Position numbers and translations under genes: made by a program | The notes under the pieces: model-generated | What the model saw: only the letters and a program-made list of their open reading frames with translations | The model's database searches: none | Told to the model about the DNA's origin: nothing | Origin: Amblyomma americanum | Taxonomy: Eukaryota; Arthropoda; Arachnida; Ixodida; Ixodidae | Assembly (NCBI RefSeq): GCF_052857255.1 | Contig: NC_135505.1 | Coordinates: 48,731,507-48,795,506 of the forward strand | DNA: 64,000 nt | Direction of reading: 5' to 3' | Shown here: piece by piece, positions 51,300 through 61,577 of the stretch | How the letters are laid out: each line of letters begins with the position of its first letter | Numbering within the stretch: the stretch's first letter is position 1

Positions 51300-52300
51300 G
51301 ACTGACTGAAAATGTCTAACTCATCCACAGTAACAGCAAGTTCTCTTCTGAGTGGGACACCTAGGTGTTGACTTTTTGTGACGACTGGATCCGTATCTGT
51401 AGCAGTATGCTGAAGTTCTTGATAGTTGTACTTGTGAATGCTGATTGGGTGGTCGTTTGTCAAAGATGTTGCGCGTTGCTTGACTGTTCACGTTCATTGA
51501 TGGGAAGCTGCCAGAGAAGTCGCATTCGTTTGGAACGCTGCGAGCAACGCAGCTGAAGAAGCTGCATCTATCCGTAGACGGTGCTACGATGTGTTGTTGC
51601 ACCTAGCACCTTGATAGAAATTGTAGACTTTGTCGCAGACGTATGGCGTACTGCTGCTCTTGAAGTGCAGTAGAAGGTTGCGGGTAAGCTTGCTAAAATG
51701 ATGACATGGTTTCTTGACGTCAGGGATGAACTTGATGAAAAGATGAAATTTTTTCTTGAAATTACAAAGGAACTTGTGGCAATGATGGTGTTGCTTGACG
51801 TGAACAAAATTGATGTAACGATGAGGTTGCTTCCTGAATTGGTTGTACTGGTGCTATGACTTCTTGTGCGTTGTGAGCCGTTTGCGCATATTGCAAGGCT
51901 AATTTGAAGCTGTAGCGAATTAGGTATCAGGTCCTTCTAATAAGACATTCACGAACACATAGCGATAAGACGTTGGGTATGGACCTGTCTATGATTGCTT
52001 CTTTTGAGGACACAAAACTGGATGCGTTTGCTAGATCTCGGAGTGCAGCTATGTATTCTGTGACCGACTCATCTGGTTACTGCACATGGTTGTAGAATTT
52101 GTATCTCTTACCTCCGTAGATGCTGCTGCTGGATGCGACGCAATCGCCGATGGAGTCATAGTGCATGCAAAATAAGTTCTGCGACCTTCGTCACCTAAAT
52201 TATATATCAACAATGATTTTTGCTTTCAGGCGATTCTGAAGAACCACTAGACAAGTTCAAATAAAGGTCAAATGTGTTATATCCATTGTGCCCAGGCCAC
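51300..52300 (-). pseudogene. Ty3/gypsy gag with zinc knuckle
   Basis: Minus strand, in broken frames: YLNLSSGSSESPESK near 52250, PDESVTEYIAALRDLANASS near 52050 (typical capsid), and CYRYGSSRHKKSTPRC then CCYCG near 51330 (a degenerated CCHC knuckle; one Cys is now Tyr). The knuckle is followed within about 100 codons by integrase, so protease, RT and RNase H are deleted. Confidence 0.7.
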
Positions 52301-52479
52301 CGCCTGGCGTCCCGGTCTCTGAAGGAAAGGCTCAGGTGCATGAACGCCGGTGAACACCTGTGTTAGGTTAGGCATTTTATTTTCTTTCTCTTATATCTTC
52401 AATATTGTATGTTTTAAATACCAGTTGATTATTTTGTTCACAGCTTATATTTATATAGTACAGCCGTTCCTCAACTTTC

Positions 52480-52960
52480 AAACGTCATGGTTGCAAATTA
52501 CGTGTTGGCTTCCCCGAGCAGCATTCAACATGGTGGTTAATGACATCGGCTTCCCCGAGCAATACTCAATATGGCAGTTGGCCTCAATAGCAGGTTATGA
52601 AAATGGTCGTGGCCTCCTGGCGATTGGCTTCCCCGACGGTCGATTACGAAGATGGCGGCAGCCTCCCGGCTCCTTCAATGGCCGGTTACGAAAATAACTG
52701 CAACCTCTTGGCCTTCTGAATCACTGTTAATGAAAATGTTTACCTAGTACAATGTATTTGCGGTTCGTCATTCCTTCTTCAATGAATACTGAACATGACA
52801 GTTGGTGGCCTCCCGGTCTTTGCGATTGCCAGTTACAAAAGATGGCGGCTAACGGTCTTCCTCCCTTCTCGTCTGCGTGCTAACAGATTGCCCAAAATGG
52901 TGGTAACGTCCTCTTGGCTTCCTCTGTCTAAAGGCTGGTTCACATGCAAGTGTCAGCGAT
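52480..52960 (+). repeat. Degenerate repeats with ATGGCGGC and CTCCCGGC motifs
   Basis: Segments of about 50-60 bp recur irregularly: CTTCCCCGAGCAGCATTCAAC, CTTCCCCGAGCAATACTCAA, then GGTTACGAAAAT and GATTACGAAGATGGCGGC, then AGTTACAAAAGATGGCGGC. AAGATGGCGGC appears at 52650 and 52837. Confidence 0.6.
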
Positions 52961-53096
52961 TGAGTGGTGCATCGCAGTGAAAATTTCCCGACTATTTGGA
53001 ACCTCGCCTCTCATCGCTGCAATGACTCAAAACAGGCTTTTTCGCTGAGGTGGCAGGATTCGCTAGCATTATCGCTTGCATATGAAACACGCTTAA
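52936..53096. repeat. Possible short inverted-repeat element (weak)
   Basis: GGTTCACATGCAAG at 52936 and its approximate inverse CTTGCATATGAAAC at 53077 bracket 160 bp. No clear TSD. Confidence 0.3.
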
Positions 53097-53719
53097 CTCG
53101 ATGGAGACGGATGGCGCGACTTTAATCAGTCTTGAATATTCTTGAAAACATGAACGACTTCTACTATTCCTTCTTCAACTTCTTCAAATTGTGAAACGAA
53201 TCAAATAAATTATGGCACGCCGAAAGCGCCAACAAAAGCAACTCGGCAGCTCAGCTGATGGAGTTAATGCGCCAAAATTAAGCCAGTCAGCATACAAAAA
53301 CTCATACGAGAGTTCTAAACATGAGCCACGTGAAGCAGCAACAAAAGCAGCCAGCCTAAATAAATCAAATCGGGTCTTGTGCCTCTATTAGCCCGGCCTC
53401 CGTTACTCATTCCATGACTGTGTTTTTGCAACTTATTTTTGTTTTTGTATGCCAATCACCATTATACCCTTTAAGTAGGTAAGCAGTTAATCTTAATTAA
53501 TGTTAATTTTAATTGATTGATCAACACACCTGTGTCTGTCCATGCATCCTTACCAGGAACTTCACCAGATTACCACGAACTTCACCAGCGTGCAGAACTT
53601 GGCTTAATACTACTTGTAGAGGCTTTAGTTGGGCAGCTGGAGTGGTGTAGCCGGAAAATTTGTTTGGAAGGGGCTTCAAAAAAACAATGGGAGGGGGGTT
53701 GAGTTTACTATGACACTAA
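53097..53719. other. No gene recognised
   Basis: No motif or repeat identified. Confidence 0.4.
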
Positions 53720-54130
53720 AATAAAAAAAATATTCATCTATTTTATTCAGGAAATGCTGCGGTTGTACCATGCCCAAGCAGGAGACGGTGGCTGTACAAT
53801 AAATTTAATACGACAGAAGGAATGCATCTTATGATAGTACATATTTGCAAGAAAACAAATCACAGTTGAACAGATACAGAACAGTGAGTTTGTCGGTAGG
53901 ACATTCCATTCTGATATTTTGCGTGGAAAAAATTCGAATTGGTGCATTTTTCTGGAAATATAGATGATATGCTAGTTTTCAGGATTAAAAGGATTACAAA
54001 TTCGAAAAAATATAATGACTGAAGAAAGGCTAGTCTGACCAGTTTCCTTCTTTCATCCAAGGGGCTAAGGCCAGCAAGACAAAGCATAGATGAAGGTGAA
54101 TCATGGTGCTTGTATCGATGGTAGATTAAA
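53720..54130 (-). mobile_element. LINE 3' fragment (Jockey/CR1-like)
   Basis: Minus strand MLCLAGLSPLDERRKLVRLA and, after a frame change, HQFEFFPRKISEWNVLPTNS, equivalent to the FFPRTITEWNQLP block of the LINE at 44945-45823. A CTGAATAAAATAG polyadenylation-like signal ends it near 53735. Confidence 0.75.
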
Positions 54131-54458
54131 TGGAGAGCTGAAAGTTGAAATTTTCCAGGTCTCTCAGTGTCTCTCGATGTATGCGTACATCATGTATGGA
54201 ATGCAAATCACATCACTTTACTACCTTAAAGACCCCGAATTAGGGGATATTACATAAGGGGTAGGTACAGATGGAATCAGATTTTATGTCAAAAATGTTA
54301 TTCGTTAAATATGGCAGTTATACATGGATCTGTGTGTGATTTTGACGTACATTGTCAAACACTTTCAAAGGAGCTTGCTTCTATGTGAGGTGACAGCTGA
54401 CTCGAAATAATACCACACATCGCATTTTCGCATATAGCAACGAAATAAAAACTTGTTA
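54131..54458. other. No gene recognised
   Basis: No motif; AT-rich. Confidence 0.4.
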
Positions 54459-54720
54459 TTACAGAACAAAGCGTACTCTCCACGGCACTTTCGCAAAACA
54501 GGCGATGACTTCCGAAGCTGCTACAGCTACCTCTTGATGAGCGCAAAAGAGTGCCAAGTGAACAAAGTGGTCTTTGTCCATCATAGAATGATGTAGATAA
54601 TTCTTAAGTAACCACAGACTTGAGAATGATCTCTTAGCTGTGGCAGTTGTAATTGGCATAGTGACGAGAATTTGGAGAAGCTTGTGCAGGCGTGGGTATA
54701 ACTGGGAGTCTCATTGATTG
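54459..54720 (-). pseudogene. hAT transposase (TTF-type/ZMYM-like), C-terminal dimerisation
   Basis: Minus strand MPITTATAKRSFSSLWLLKN, YLHHSMMDKDHFVHLALF and EVIACFAK. The T-A-x-x-R-S-F-S-x-L-x-x-x-K-x-Y-L-R pattern is the hAT dimerisation region of TTF-finger-type transposases. Open except at its ends; the upstream segment 54720-55130 is full of stops. Confidence 0.8.
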
Positions 54721-55129
54721 AGGGTGATAGATGCAGTGCAAGGGTGGAGGCTGTGTTGAAAAGTGCCCCATTTAGTCCACCACAAGCAAATTTTTGCTAG
54801 ACATCTCTTCTTGTCAGCTTCATGTGCAAATGCTTGAACAAGCTCTTTTGCTTCACTCATGTGGTCCCCATAAGCAAGGGGCGCTACAGCGAGAATGATT
54901 GCGCTAAAATTCTTCAGCAATTCGCTGTGAGTCCCAAACTGCTACTGCAGTTCTTCTAAAACGAAGTCAATAAAAAGTATGTACCTTGCTTCGAAAATAC
55001 TCTTCAGGCATTTCTGCCGGGACGTTATCATGGTGATTCGGGCTTGGATCAGTCTGGTGTGTGGTTATATTTACATTGAGTGTTGTGGACATCTTCTTGA
55101 CATCATCATCAAATATCCTCCAAAAAGTT

Positions 55130-55700
55130 TCTTCAGAATAAGTATGGTCGTTTAAATGACCTCCTGAACAACGTCGAATTCGCGTATGGCAGCACTGTTG
55201 TCGTTATTTTTTGTCTGCAGCTTCCTGGACAAAGAATATTCTGTACAACATGCAAGCTGACTTGAAATGTCGGTGATAGAACTGCCAAAAGCAAATTACT
55301 CGCTCTAGCAAGACCTTCTCCATTTCCTCTTGACCCGATTTCTTCCAAAGCGGCAACCATAGGCTCAAGTAAAGTCAAAAAAGAAAGGGGAGCATCATGT
55401 TTTTTACCCAACAAGTCTCGCACATTCTGAGGAGCCGCTGCTGCCAGGAGTCTGGGTACATCCATCTGATCATCTCCCGCAGGGTTTCAGCCCGTTTAGC
55501 AGACTTCCTGAAAAATTGCGGTACTTCTTGGACCGTTCCAAAACAGTTTCTAATTTCTGGAACACGGCAAGCTGCACACAGGACTAAGCTAACGGCTTGG
55601 CTCGCGCAATGCATGTAAAGAACGGAAGGGTACTTTCAATGGATGGCAGCCTGCGCCACTCCAATCATCTTGCTGTACATTTTACTGGTGCCATCATAGC
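55130..55700 (-). pseudogene. hAT transposase (TTF-type/ZMYM-like), middle part
   Basis: Minus strand GYDGTSKMYSKMIGVAQA (catalytic-type Asp), HCASQAVSLVLC, CRVPEIRNCFGTVQEV, FFRKSAKRAETLREM, RMCETCWVK, then in another frame SFLTLLEPMVAALEEIGSRG. Several frameshifts and stops. It belongs with 54459-54720. Confidence 0.8.
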
Positions 55701-56036
55701 CTCAACTATGGAGATGAGCCATATTTATACCAATGCTGATAAGAACCTGATTATTGTGCCTGCGATGTTCCTTCTGCTTTGGTCTTGGATTGAAAAAAGA
55801 CCAAAGAAAACCTCTCTGATATTGCCGTTTTCACTGTCGAGGCACCTGGCATAAATTCCTCCTCCTTCCCACCAAGAATGTTGCGTGAATACTTGTTGTG
55901 CTCACAACCTATTCTGGTAGGCTGGGAAACATTTGGGGCCCAAGAGGCAGAGCATGCACAAATGTGGGGCTCCTAAGAGCTCCTTTATGACCGTAGGATC
56001 CCCAGAATAAGACATCTGGCATTTCAGACATCACGA
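55701..56036. other. No gene established
   Basis: Possibly the upstream part of the hAT transposase; no motif clear enough to state. Confidence 0.3.
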
Positions 56037-56172
56037 AAACCCCTCTATGCTACCTGATACTTCAGTGATCCAAGCATACAACAGCTGCCACGTAATACTG
56101 CAACAATCTGCACATATAATAGCTGCTACGCGATACTGAAACGATCTGCACATACAACAGCTTCGACGTGCA
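56037..56172 (+). repeat. 38-bp tandem repeat, about 3.5 copies
   Basis: CATACAACAGCTGCCACGTA at 56075, CATATAATAGCTGCTACGCG at 56113 and CATACAACAGCTTCGACG at 56151, with a more diverged unit before them. Confidence 0.8.
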
Positions 56173-56464
56173 CATGTATGCAGGGCAATGAAATACCAAA
56201 GTGCAGTGAATTGTGGTTACCAGTAAACACCGTTCAACATGGAGCATACAAATACAATGCATTCCATTTACATGCCAACACAACGTGATGAATAATGAGT
56301 GACACTCAATCACACTCGCATTCATCAAGGCAGGACCCTGTCCTGTTAGCACCCAGTCCGCCATGTCAATGCCTACCACACATGAGGCAACTCTTGTGCT
56401 TGCCTACCATAATGCAAAGGGTTACTCTTTTCTCTTTCTTTCAGGCTTCTAATGTCATTATTCA

Positions 56465-56730
56465 ACCTCAAGAGAGCATCAGCACTCCTGTTGAGGGAGC
56501 CTAACCTTTATGTGAGGTTAATGCAGGTCGTACGTTTGGAGGGCTAGGCTCTATCGCGTGAGACGCGTGCTTGGTGACATTGTTCTCGTTGGGCACATCA
56601 GAGGATTATAATCAGTGACAACATTTATCCTTGCACCAAATAGCCATGCATCCAGACACTCTAAAGCCTATACGATCATAAAGGGCTCTCGCTCAATCGC
56701 CGACCTCTTAGCTTGCTGTGGCATGAGCTT
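56465..56730 (-). pseudogene. Ty3/gypsy RNase H fragment
   Basis: Minus strand AIEREPFMIV, LECLDAWLFGARINVVTDYN (Asp block TDYNPL), TRLTR and LALQTYDL, then, after a frame change, GSLNRSADALLRLN. This is the RNase H domain and the start of the spacer before integrase in gypsy pol. Stops and frame changes are present and no flanking RT or integrase is recognisable. Confidence 0.75.
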
Positions 56731-56739
56731 CCCAGATGA

Positions 56740-56940
56740 AAATGGAGGTCCCATTTTTATCTGAAAATTCACTTTTTCAGCTGGAAAACATTAGATTCCA
56801 GCTGAAAACTTTTCTAGCTAGGATTATTCTAGCCGGATATTGCATTTTCTGGCTAGAACTTTCCCAGCTGGATTAAGGAAATAACAAATTCAGCTGAACT
56901 CTTTTCAAGCTGAAAATATACTCTGGAAGTTTTTGAAATG
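56740..56940. repeat. Cluster of CAGCTG-like palindromic motifs
   Basis: TTTTCAGCTGGAAAAC, TTCCAGCTGAAAACTTTT, TAGCTAGG, TCTGGCTAGA, CCCAGCTGG, TTCAGCTGAA and CAAGCTGAAAA follow each other at 20-40 bp spacing. Confidence 0.6.
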
Positions 56941-57448
56941 GTACCGGTCAAAGGGAGAATTCTCACATATCCAGCCTGAAGTCTAACCTTTGATAGTACC
57001 ATCTTTCAGTGACCTGCACAACTGCTTCCAGTTAGAGAGGAAAGCATAATGGGTTTATGAAGGTGACAACTTTATTTGCACATTTATGACTCAATGAGCA
57101 ATACAGCACTATTCAGGCTTTTATATACTACATATTTAGAATTCTGGATTTTAACATGTATACAGTGCAAGGAAGATACGCTGCACATTTAGCTCCAGAA
57201 TGTGGCAAAACTGTTTATGCACCCGATTACAGCAGTGTGCCCTGAACATGTTTGTAACACTTTCGTAGTAGAGAAGTGAACTGATAAGCAAGTGTCAACA
57301 CTACAAGTGCATTGGGACCAAAACAGCAAGCTTTGATACACTTAAAAACTTTGTGAGCTTGACCTGCGGTCATCATAGGAGGGCTACAAATAGTTGGCGA
57401 ATAAGGCATGCTTTTTCTTCACTGTCTGAAAGAAAGTAACGTGGCTAA
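56941..57448. other. No gene recognised
   Basis: Nothing supported. Confidence 0.4.
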
Positions 57449-57570
57449 ATCTCATAATGAAATGGCCAGTAACAAAGTGATAACACAAGAAAGAAAAGAC
57501 TTCCCTTCAATCTCATGTGAAATGGCCAGTAACAAAGTGATAACACAAGAAAGAAAAGACTTCCCCTTCA
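57449..57570 (+). repeat. 60-bp tandem duplication
   Basis: TGAAATGGCCAGTAACAAAG at 57458 and 57518, with TAACACAAGAAAGAAAAGAC in both. Nearly identical, so recent. Confidence 0.9.
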
Positions 57571-58324
57571 TACTTAACATTAATTGATAAAATGAAAAGG
57601 TGGTTAAAAAAAGCATTTGTGTGCTTTTAACTTTGCTATAAGCAGGTTCAACTATTATTTTCGTGTATGATGCACAGACTCATTATGGTGGAGCATGCGT
57701 GAAGTTGCATCTGGGCCACGAAAGAAGTGGGGCTAGATTGAAATGTAGCTGCAGTGGTCGGGATTCATTCCAACAATGTTCGGCTCATCAGCTTAAATGT
57801 AAAACGACTGTGGCAGATGCTCGCTCAATGGTTGGGGTGCTCTGCTATTAGTATGAAGTCAGCAGTAAGAGTTTGGTTGCATGCAACTATATTAGCATTT
57901 TGATGGTAATGAGATGTGAGAATGATGCACTGCAGTTTTAGTACACCTAAATAATCGCACGTTGTCAAGAGTGATCTAGAACTGTCCACTGCTTGGCACA
58001 TATATACATTACTATACATAGTGTGTGTTTACAAATATTTATGTAAGTGCTTCAGTTCCTCATAGCAAATTCATTCATATTTTGATCTGGAGTTAGCAAG
58101 CAATGGGAAGAACCGATTATGAGTGCTGATCTGAGAATTTAGAGATTTTTTTTTATTATTGGAGTTCACGTATTTAGTACTCTGGCAGTCTCAGATTATG
58201 CTTTGAACCCTGGGGCTGCCAATGTGCAATAAATGCATTTGAAAAATTTCTCACAGCATAATTTGGTATTCCTAGCCTTATCTGCGCCAATACCCTTGGC
58301 TCATTCACAGATATAGAAAAAGAC
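57571..58324. other. No gene established
   Basis: A minus-strand frame ending at 58174 (NEPRVLAQIRLGIPNYAVRN) is open to its stop but is not recognised. Confidence 0.3.
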
Positions 58325-58413
58325 CCCGCCGCGGTGGCACGGCGTTTAGAGCACTTGGCTGCCAAGCTTGAGGATGTGGGTTCGATCCTGGCTGTGGCGG
58401 CTGCATTTTGTAG
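58325..58413 (+). mobile_element. Ruka-like SINE, 5' part
   Basis: GCCGCGGTGGCACGGCGTTTAG and TTAGAGCACTTGGCTG (A-box region), GGGTTCGATCCTGGC (B box), GGCGGCTGCATTTT. The rest resumes at 58914 after a 495-bp insertion. Confidence 0.85.
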
Positions 58414-58908
58414 CGAGCGTTACATTACGCCAGCTCTTCGAGCCTTCAGCGTGACAACCCTTGAGCTGTGGTGGCACCGGTTGGTCGCTTGGTGTGGAGC
58501 AGCTACTGCTCCCGGCGGCGGGGCGCGCCTGCGAAACCGAGCTGCAACAGCTGTGCGCATGCGCCGTGTTGAGTAATGAGGGGCAGAGGTGTCGCAGCGA
58601 ACAGTAGGCAGCTCGGCGGAGCCTTCAGGGCAAAGATGGAGAGCGGAGGAGAGGACGAGTTGAGCTCGGCGCCTCTGAAAGAAGCCAGGGCTCAGCATTG
58701 GAACGAAACCAAGAAGAGGCGGCGAGCCGAGGATACGGAGGAAGAGCATGCGATACGCCTCAATAAGCGGCGCAGGATTGACGCGGCTCGGAAGGCGCGC
58801 CTAGCTGCCAATAGTGAAACCATGTCCAGGGACGAAGATGAAGAAGGAACGCCGAGCTCTCGCGTTACTCCAAATTTAACCAGGGCTAAACCATAGCCAG
58901 TTTTTTTA
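58414..58908 (+). mobile_element. Unrecognised 495-bp insertion inside the SINE
   Basis: Interrupts the SINE exactly, with TGTAG on both sides (58409-58413 and 58909-58913), a 5-bp TSD. Its ends are CGAGCGTTACATTACG and CCAGTTTTTTTA, with no inverted terminal repeats seen. It holds one open frame (58576-58896). Family unknown. Confidence 0.75.
58576..58896 (+). CDS. Small basic protein, unrecognised, in the insertion
   Basis: A 106-codon frame, with an internal ATG at 58636 (MESGGEDELSSAPLK) as an alternative start. It is rich in Arg, Lys and Glu: HWNETKKRRRAEDTEEEHAI, RLNKRRRIDAARKARLA, then DEDEEGTPSS. The two Arg/Lys clusters look like nuclear localisation or basic DNA-binding segments of a helix. 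No catalytic motif. It might be a gene of the mobile unit or a captured fragment; it could also be a chance frame, since composition is purine-rich. Confidence 0.4.
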   Translation: MRGRGVAANSRQLGGAFRAKMESGGEDELSSAPLKEARAQHWNETKKRRRAEDTEEEHAIRLNKRRRIDAARKARLAANSETMSRDEDEEGTPSSRVTPNLTRAKP

Positions 58909-58913
58909 TGTAG

Positions 58914-59065
58914 GTGAAACGCGAGAGGCCAGTCTGTTGTGCGACATCATTACACGTTGGAGAACCCCAGGGGGTCAGAATTAATACCCAGATTCTTCCA
59001 CTACTTTGATGTCCCTTATAGCCCATGTTGCTTTGGGCTACCGCTACCAAATATCATAAAAAAGA
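58914..59065 (+). mobile_element. Ruka-like SINE, 3' part
   Basis: GTGAAACGCGAGAGGCC, GGAGAACCCCAGGGGGTCAG, CTTCCACTACTTTGATGTCC and CATGTTGCTTTGGGCTA complete the SINE body, ending in an ATCATAAAAAA tail. Confidence 0.8.
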
Positions 59066-59255
59066 TCATAAAAAATAAATCTTCCTGCTAGCTACATCAA
59101 ACTCTACGGCTAACTAAAACTATTTACTAGGTCACAGAAGTACTTTCCTGTTCCCAGTCAAGAAATAAATGCAAGGATGCGCATTTTCGTCAGTTTTTAC
59201 CAGCCTTTGTCATCCTAGCTTCCTTGCAATCTTGATGTGGCGGCAAGGAGCTGTA

Positions 59256-59380
59256 CAGTCGCGAGCAAAAAATATTAGCACAGATCACTGCCGATCAGAA
59301 TTGTGGAATCTCACCACGCGGCGCTGCGGTTCGCAGACCTGCCTATCGGGCCGTTTCCATTCTTGCAGCACAGGGGGGGG
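59256..59380 (+). repeat. Left TIR of Tc1 element B
   Basis: Imperfect inverse of about 61930-62057, sharing AGAATGGAAACGGCCC and GCAGCGCC blocks. Confidence 0.8.
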
Positions 59381-59550
59381 GGACGGTAGGAAGTAAGCTT
59401 TATCAAGCGTGCTATCGCCTTAGCGCCGAAGTGCCTACCCTACGTGAGTCTGCAGGCAGCATTTATTTTGGCTCGGTTATCATCAGCAAAGATGTATTCT
59501 TTTCTATTACTGTCTTTTTTATGTCCGTGATGGTTTGTCAAAAGAAACTC

Positions 59551-59573
59551 GGGGGGGGGGGGGGGGGGGGGGG
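59551..59573 (+). repeat. Poly-G tract
   Basis: About 23 G in a row. Confidence 0.9.
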
Positions 59574-59756
59574 GAATAGATGACAGCGCTGCTTTTAGCC
59601 AGTATTACACAAGCTCGACAAACAGATAGACTTTATTTTTTTCAATGCAACTAATCCACATAATATTGACAGGAGCACTATCCCATCAATTCAAGAAAAG
59701 AAGTAAGGAGGGTAGCCAGCTGGCTGTCGGTATGCGAAAGCAAACACGTCATTGCA

Positions 59757-60030
59757 CTAATGGCGTGCATAGGCCCCACCCACCCTCACAACGCTTTGAA
59801 GGCGCTCAGGCAAGGATTTAAACAGGCTCCTTGCAAGGCCAGGAAGAGCCTGGAGCCTGCTCCATTCCTCTTGAACCGCCGCCCAAAGAATATCTGGCGA
59901 TGACTCGTGCAGCTGCCTTTTTGCTAGTCGCTTTTTCATTAGCCCCCATATATTTTCAATGATATTAAAATCTGCTCCCTTGGGAGGCCATGGTAGCTCC
60001 TGGATGCAGAGCTCTTCAAGCAGTTCCGCA
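59757..60030 (-). CDS. Tc1 element B transposase, exon 3
   Basis: After the acceptor near 60031 the frame reads ELLEELCIQELPWPPKGADF, NIIENIWGLMKKRL (the third catalytic acid in IEN), PDILWAAVQEEWSRLQ and SLPERLQSVVRVGGAYARH to a TAG. This is the end of the DD34E-type domain. The acceptor could be TCAG at 60036 or GCGAG|T at 60031; only the second keeps the frame with exon 2. No lesion. Confidence 0.8.
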
Positions 60031-60538
60031 CTCGCCTGAGAAAAAAAAAGAAATCAATTACACGCTGCACGCAAGCATTCGTTTCGTGTTTGCATGAAAG
60101 TAAGAACAGTGAAAAATACGCTAGGGAACATTGAATAAAGCAAGGGGAACGATTCTGTCAGTCTTGTATCGCTTTTAGTGTAGTATGACATCACATGGAA
60201 ACAATTGTTCCTTGCGAAAACGTGACTTTGTTTGCTTTATAGTGCATTGCCAAAATAGGGGGAAGAGGTGCTTATAGGGACAAGAAACGTTTATTATTTC
60301 AGGGAAATCGAATTGAAGGCTGTTATGCTGGCGGTATGTTCACTTTTGCTCCTCGTCTTCTCCATGTCTTGTCTGCCTTGCTATATGCGCGTTGCTGCCA
60401 GATATTACCTGCCTATCAGCGTAGCTTTGTTTCGCTCTTCACTCTACTCAGTTTTAGTTCACACTTGTGATGGAAATGCAATTCGTTTTGCAGACACTAT
60501 CTCGGCGTGACATAACCTGAGCTAAAACATTGTCATAC
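60031..60538 (-). other. Intron 2 of Tc1 element B
   Basis: Donor AG|GTATGA after the second catalytic motif, acceptor near CTTTTTTTTTCTCAG. About 500 bp. Element A lacks this intron. Confidence 0.65.
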
Positions 60539-60539
60539 C

Positions 60540-60753
60540 TGCATGTGTGGATAGGACTTCTGTCGTGCGGAAAGAGGAAGCACCCATCAGGGAACGGGCC
60601 GTCCAAAACAAAAGGGAGAAGGTCATTTTGAATAATAGCTTCGTAGGAAGCAGTCAGCGTTCCCTCGACCCTGATCAGTGGCCCGAGCCTTTGGTGCGTA
60701 ATGCAACCCCACACGTTAATGGAGCGACGGCCTGCGCGAACTGTGGGTCATAC
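60540..60753 (-). CDS. Tc1 element B transposase, exon 2
   Basis: Begins at the acceptor TTTTTTGCAG|GTATGAC with Tyr-Asp-Pro. The frame NVWGCITHQRLGPLIRVEG, LLPFVLDGPFPDGCFLFPHD (second catalytic Asp) and RSPIHTC leads to the donor GCAG|GTATGA at 60538. Between YDPQ and NVWGC the frame is off by one base, so either a frameshift lies near 60735 or the true acceptor differs. All other motifs are intact. Confidence 0.75.
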
Positions 60754-61071
60754 CTGCAAAAAATAAATACGATTATGCAATTTGTCTGAGAAAAGCTGAG
60801 CACCTATTGGCCAAAACCTCTCGTTAGTATGGAGTAAAAGATTGAAATTTCTAATAACTTAAGCATAGTCATTCATGACTCTTAAGTGTTAAAGATTAGA
60901 ATGCTACACCTTAAGTGCACCAAAATGAACTTTTAGCGATAAAACAGTATAAAAATAACAGCAGCATACAATGCATTTCACTTGAGAAGGAGCACTAACC
61001 GTAGTCACTGGCCAGATCAATGTCTCGCCCTCGAGTAAGTAACAGATAAAAAAGGATTGTTGTGCACCTAC
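60754..61071 (-). other. Intron 1 of Tc1 element B
   Basis: Donor GCGCG|GTAGGT, acceptor TTTTTTGCAG|GTATGA, about 318 bp, phase 2, immediately before Tyr-Asp-Pro. Same position and phase as the intron of element A (17481-17588). Confidence 0.75.
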
Positions 61072-61577
61072 CGCGCGCCAACCGGCCTCCAGACGCGCCG
61101 CTGCTGGTCCCACTTCATGGAGAAAGTCGATTCATCAGAGAATATGACTAGCCCCCAATCTTCTGCAGTCCAAGTGAGGTGGCTTGCGGCAAAGTCGAGA
61201 CGGAGTCGTTTGTGATGTGCAGTGAGATGTGGCCTCCGACAAGCGACGCGACTATACAGTCCGGCTGACCGAAGGCGTCTCCTAATCGTCCACAAAGAGA
61301 CTCCCTGGAGGCCCAGTTCCTGCTGTATCTCGGCAGCGGTAATATGAGGGCTGCGGAAGGCGGCGTCAATGATCAGCCGATCTTGCTCCTCAGTTAGGGC
61401 TCTCGGACGTCCGCTACGCTCCGCGTCGCCAGTCCTCTCTTCTTCTAGGAAGGCACACACAATGCGGGTCACAGTCCCTACTGCGCACCCTACTTCGGCA
61501 GCAATGCTTCTCCGGGACCTGCCTTTCTGAACTAATGTCAGGATTTCCGCTCTTGTCGCGAGGTTGACACGCGGCAT
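61072..61577 (-). CDS. Tc1 element B transposase, exon 1
   Basis: ATG at 61577 (MPRVNLATRAEILTLVQKG). Helix-turn-helix 1 (SRRSIAAEVGCAVGTVTRI), linker ERTGDAERSGRPRALTEEQD (GRPR hook), helix-turn-helix 2 (ITAAEIQQELGLQGVSLWTI), then VIFSDESTFSMKWDQQ with the first catalytic aspartate. The exon ends RRVWRPVGAR. This paired HTH plus GRPR motif is typical of Tc1 transposases, which bind the TIRs. The frame is intact across the exon; upstream codons up to 61670 are also open. Confidence 0.9.
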
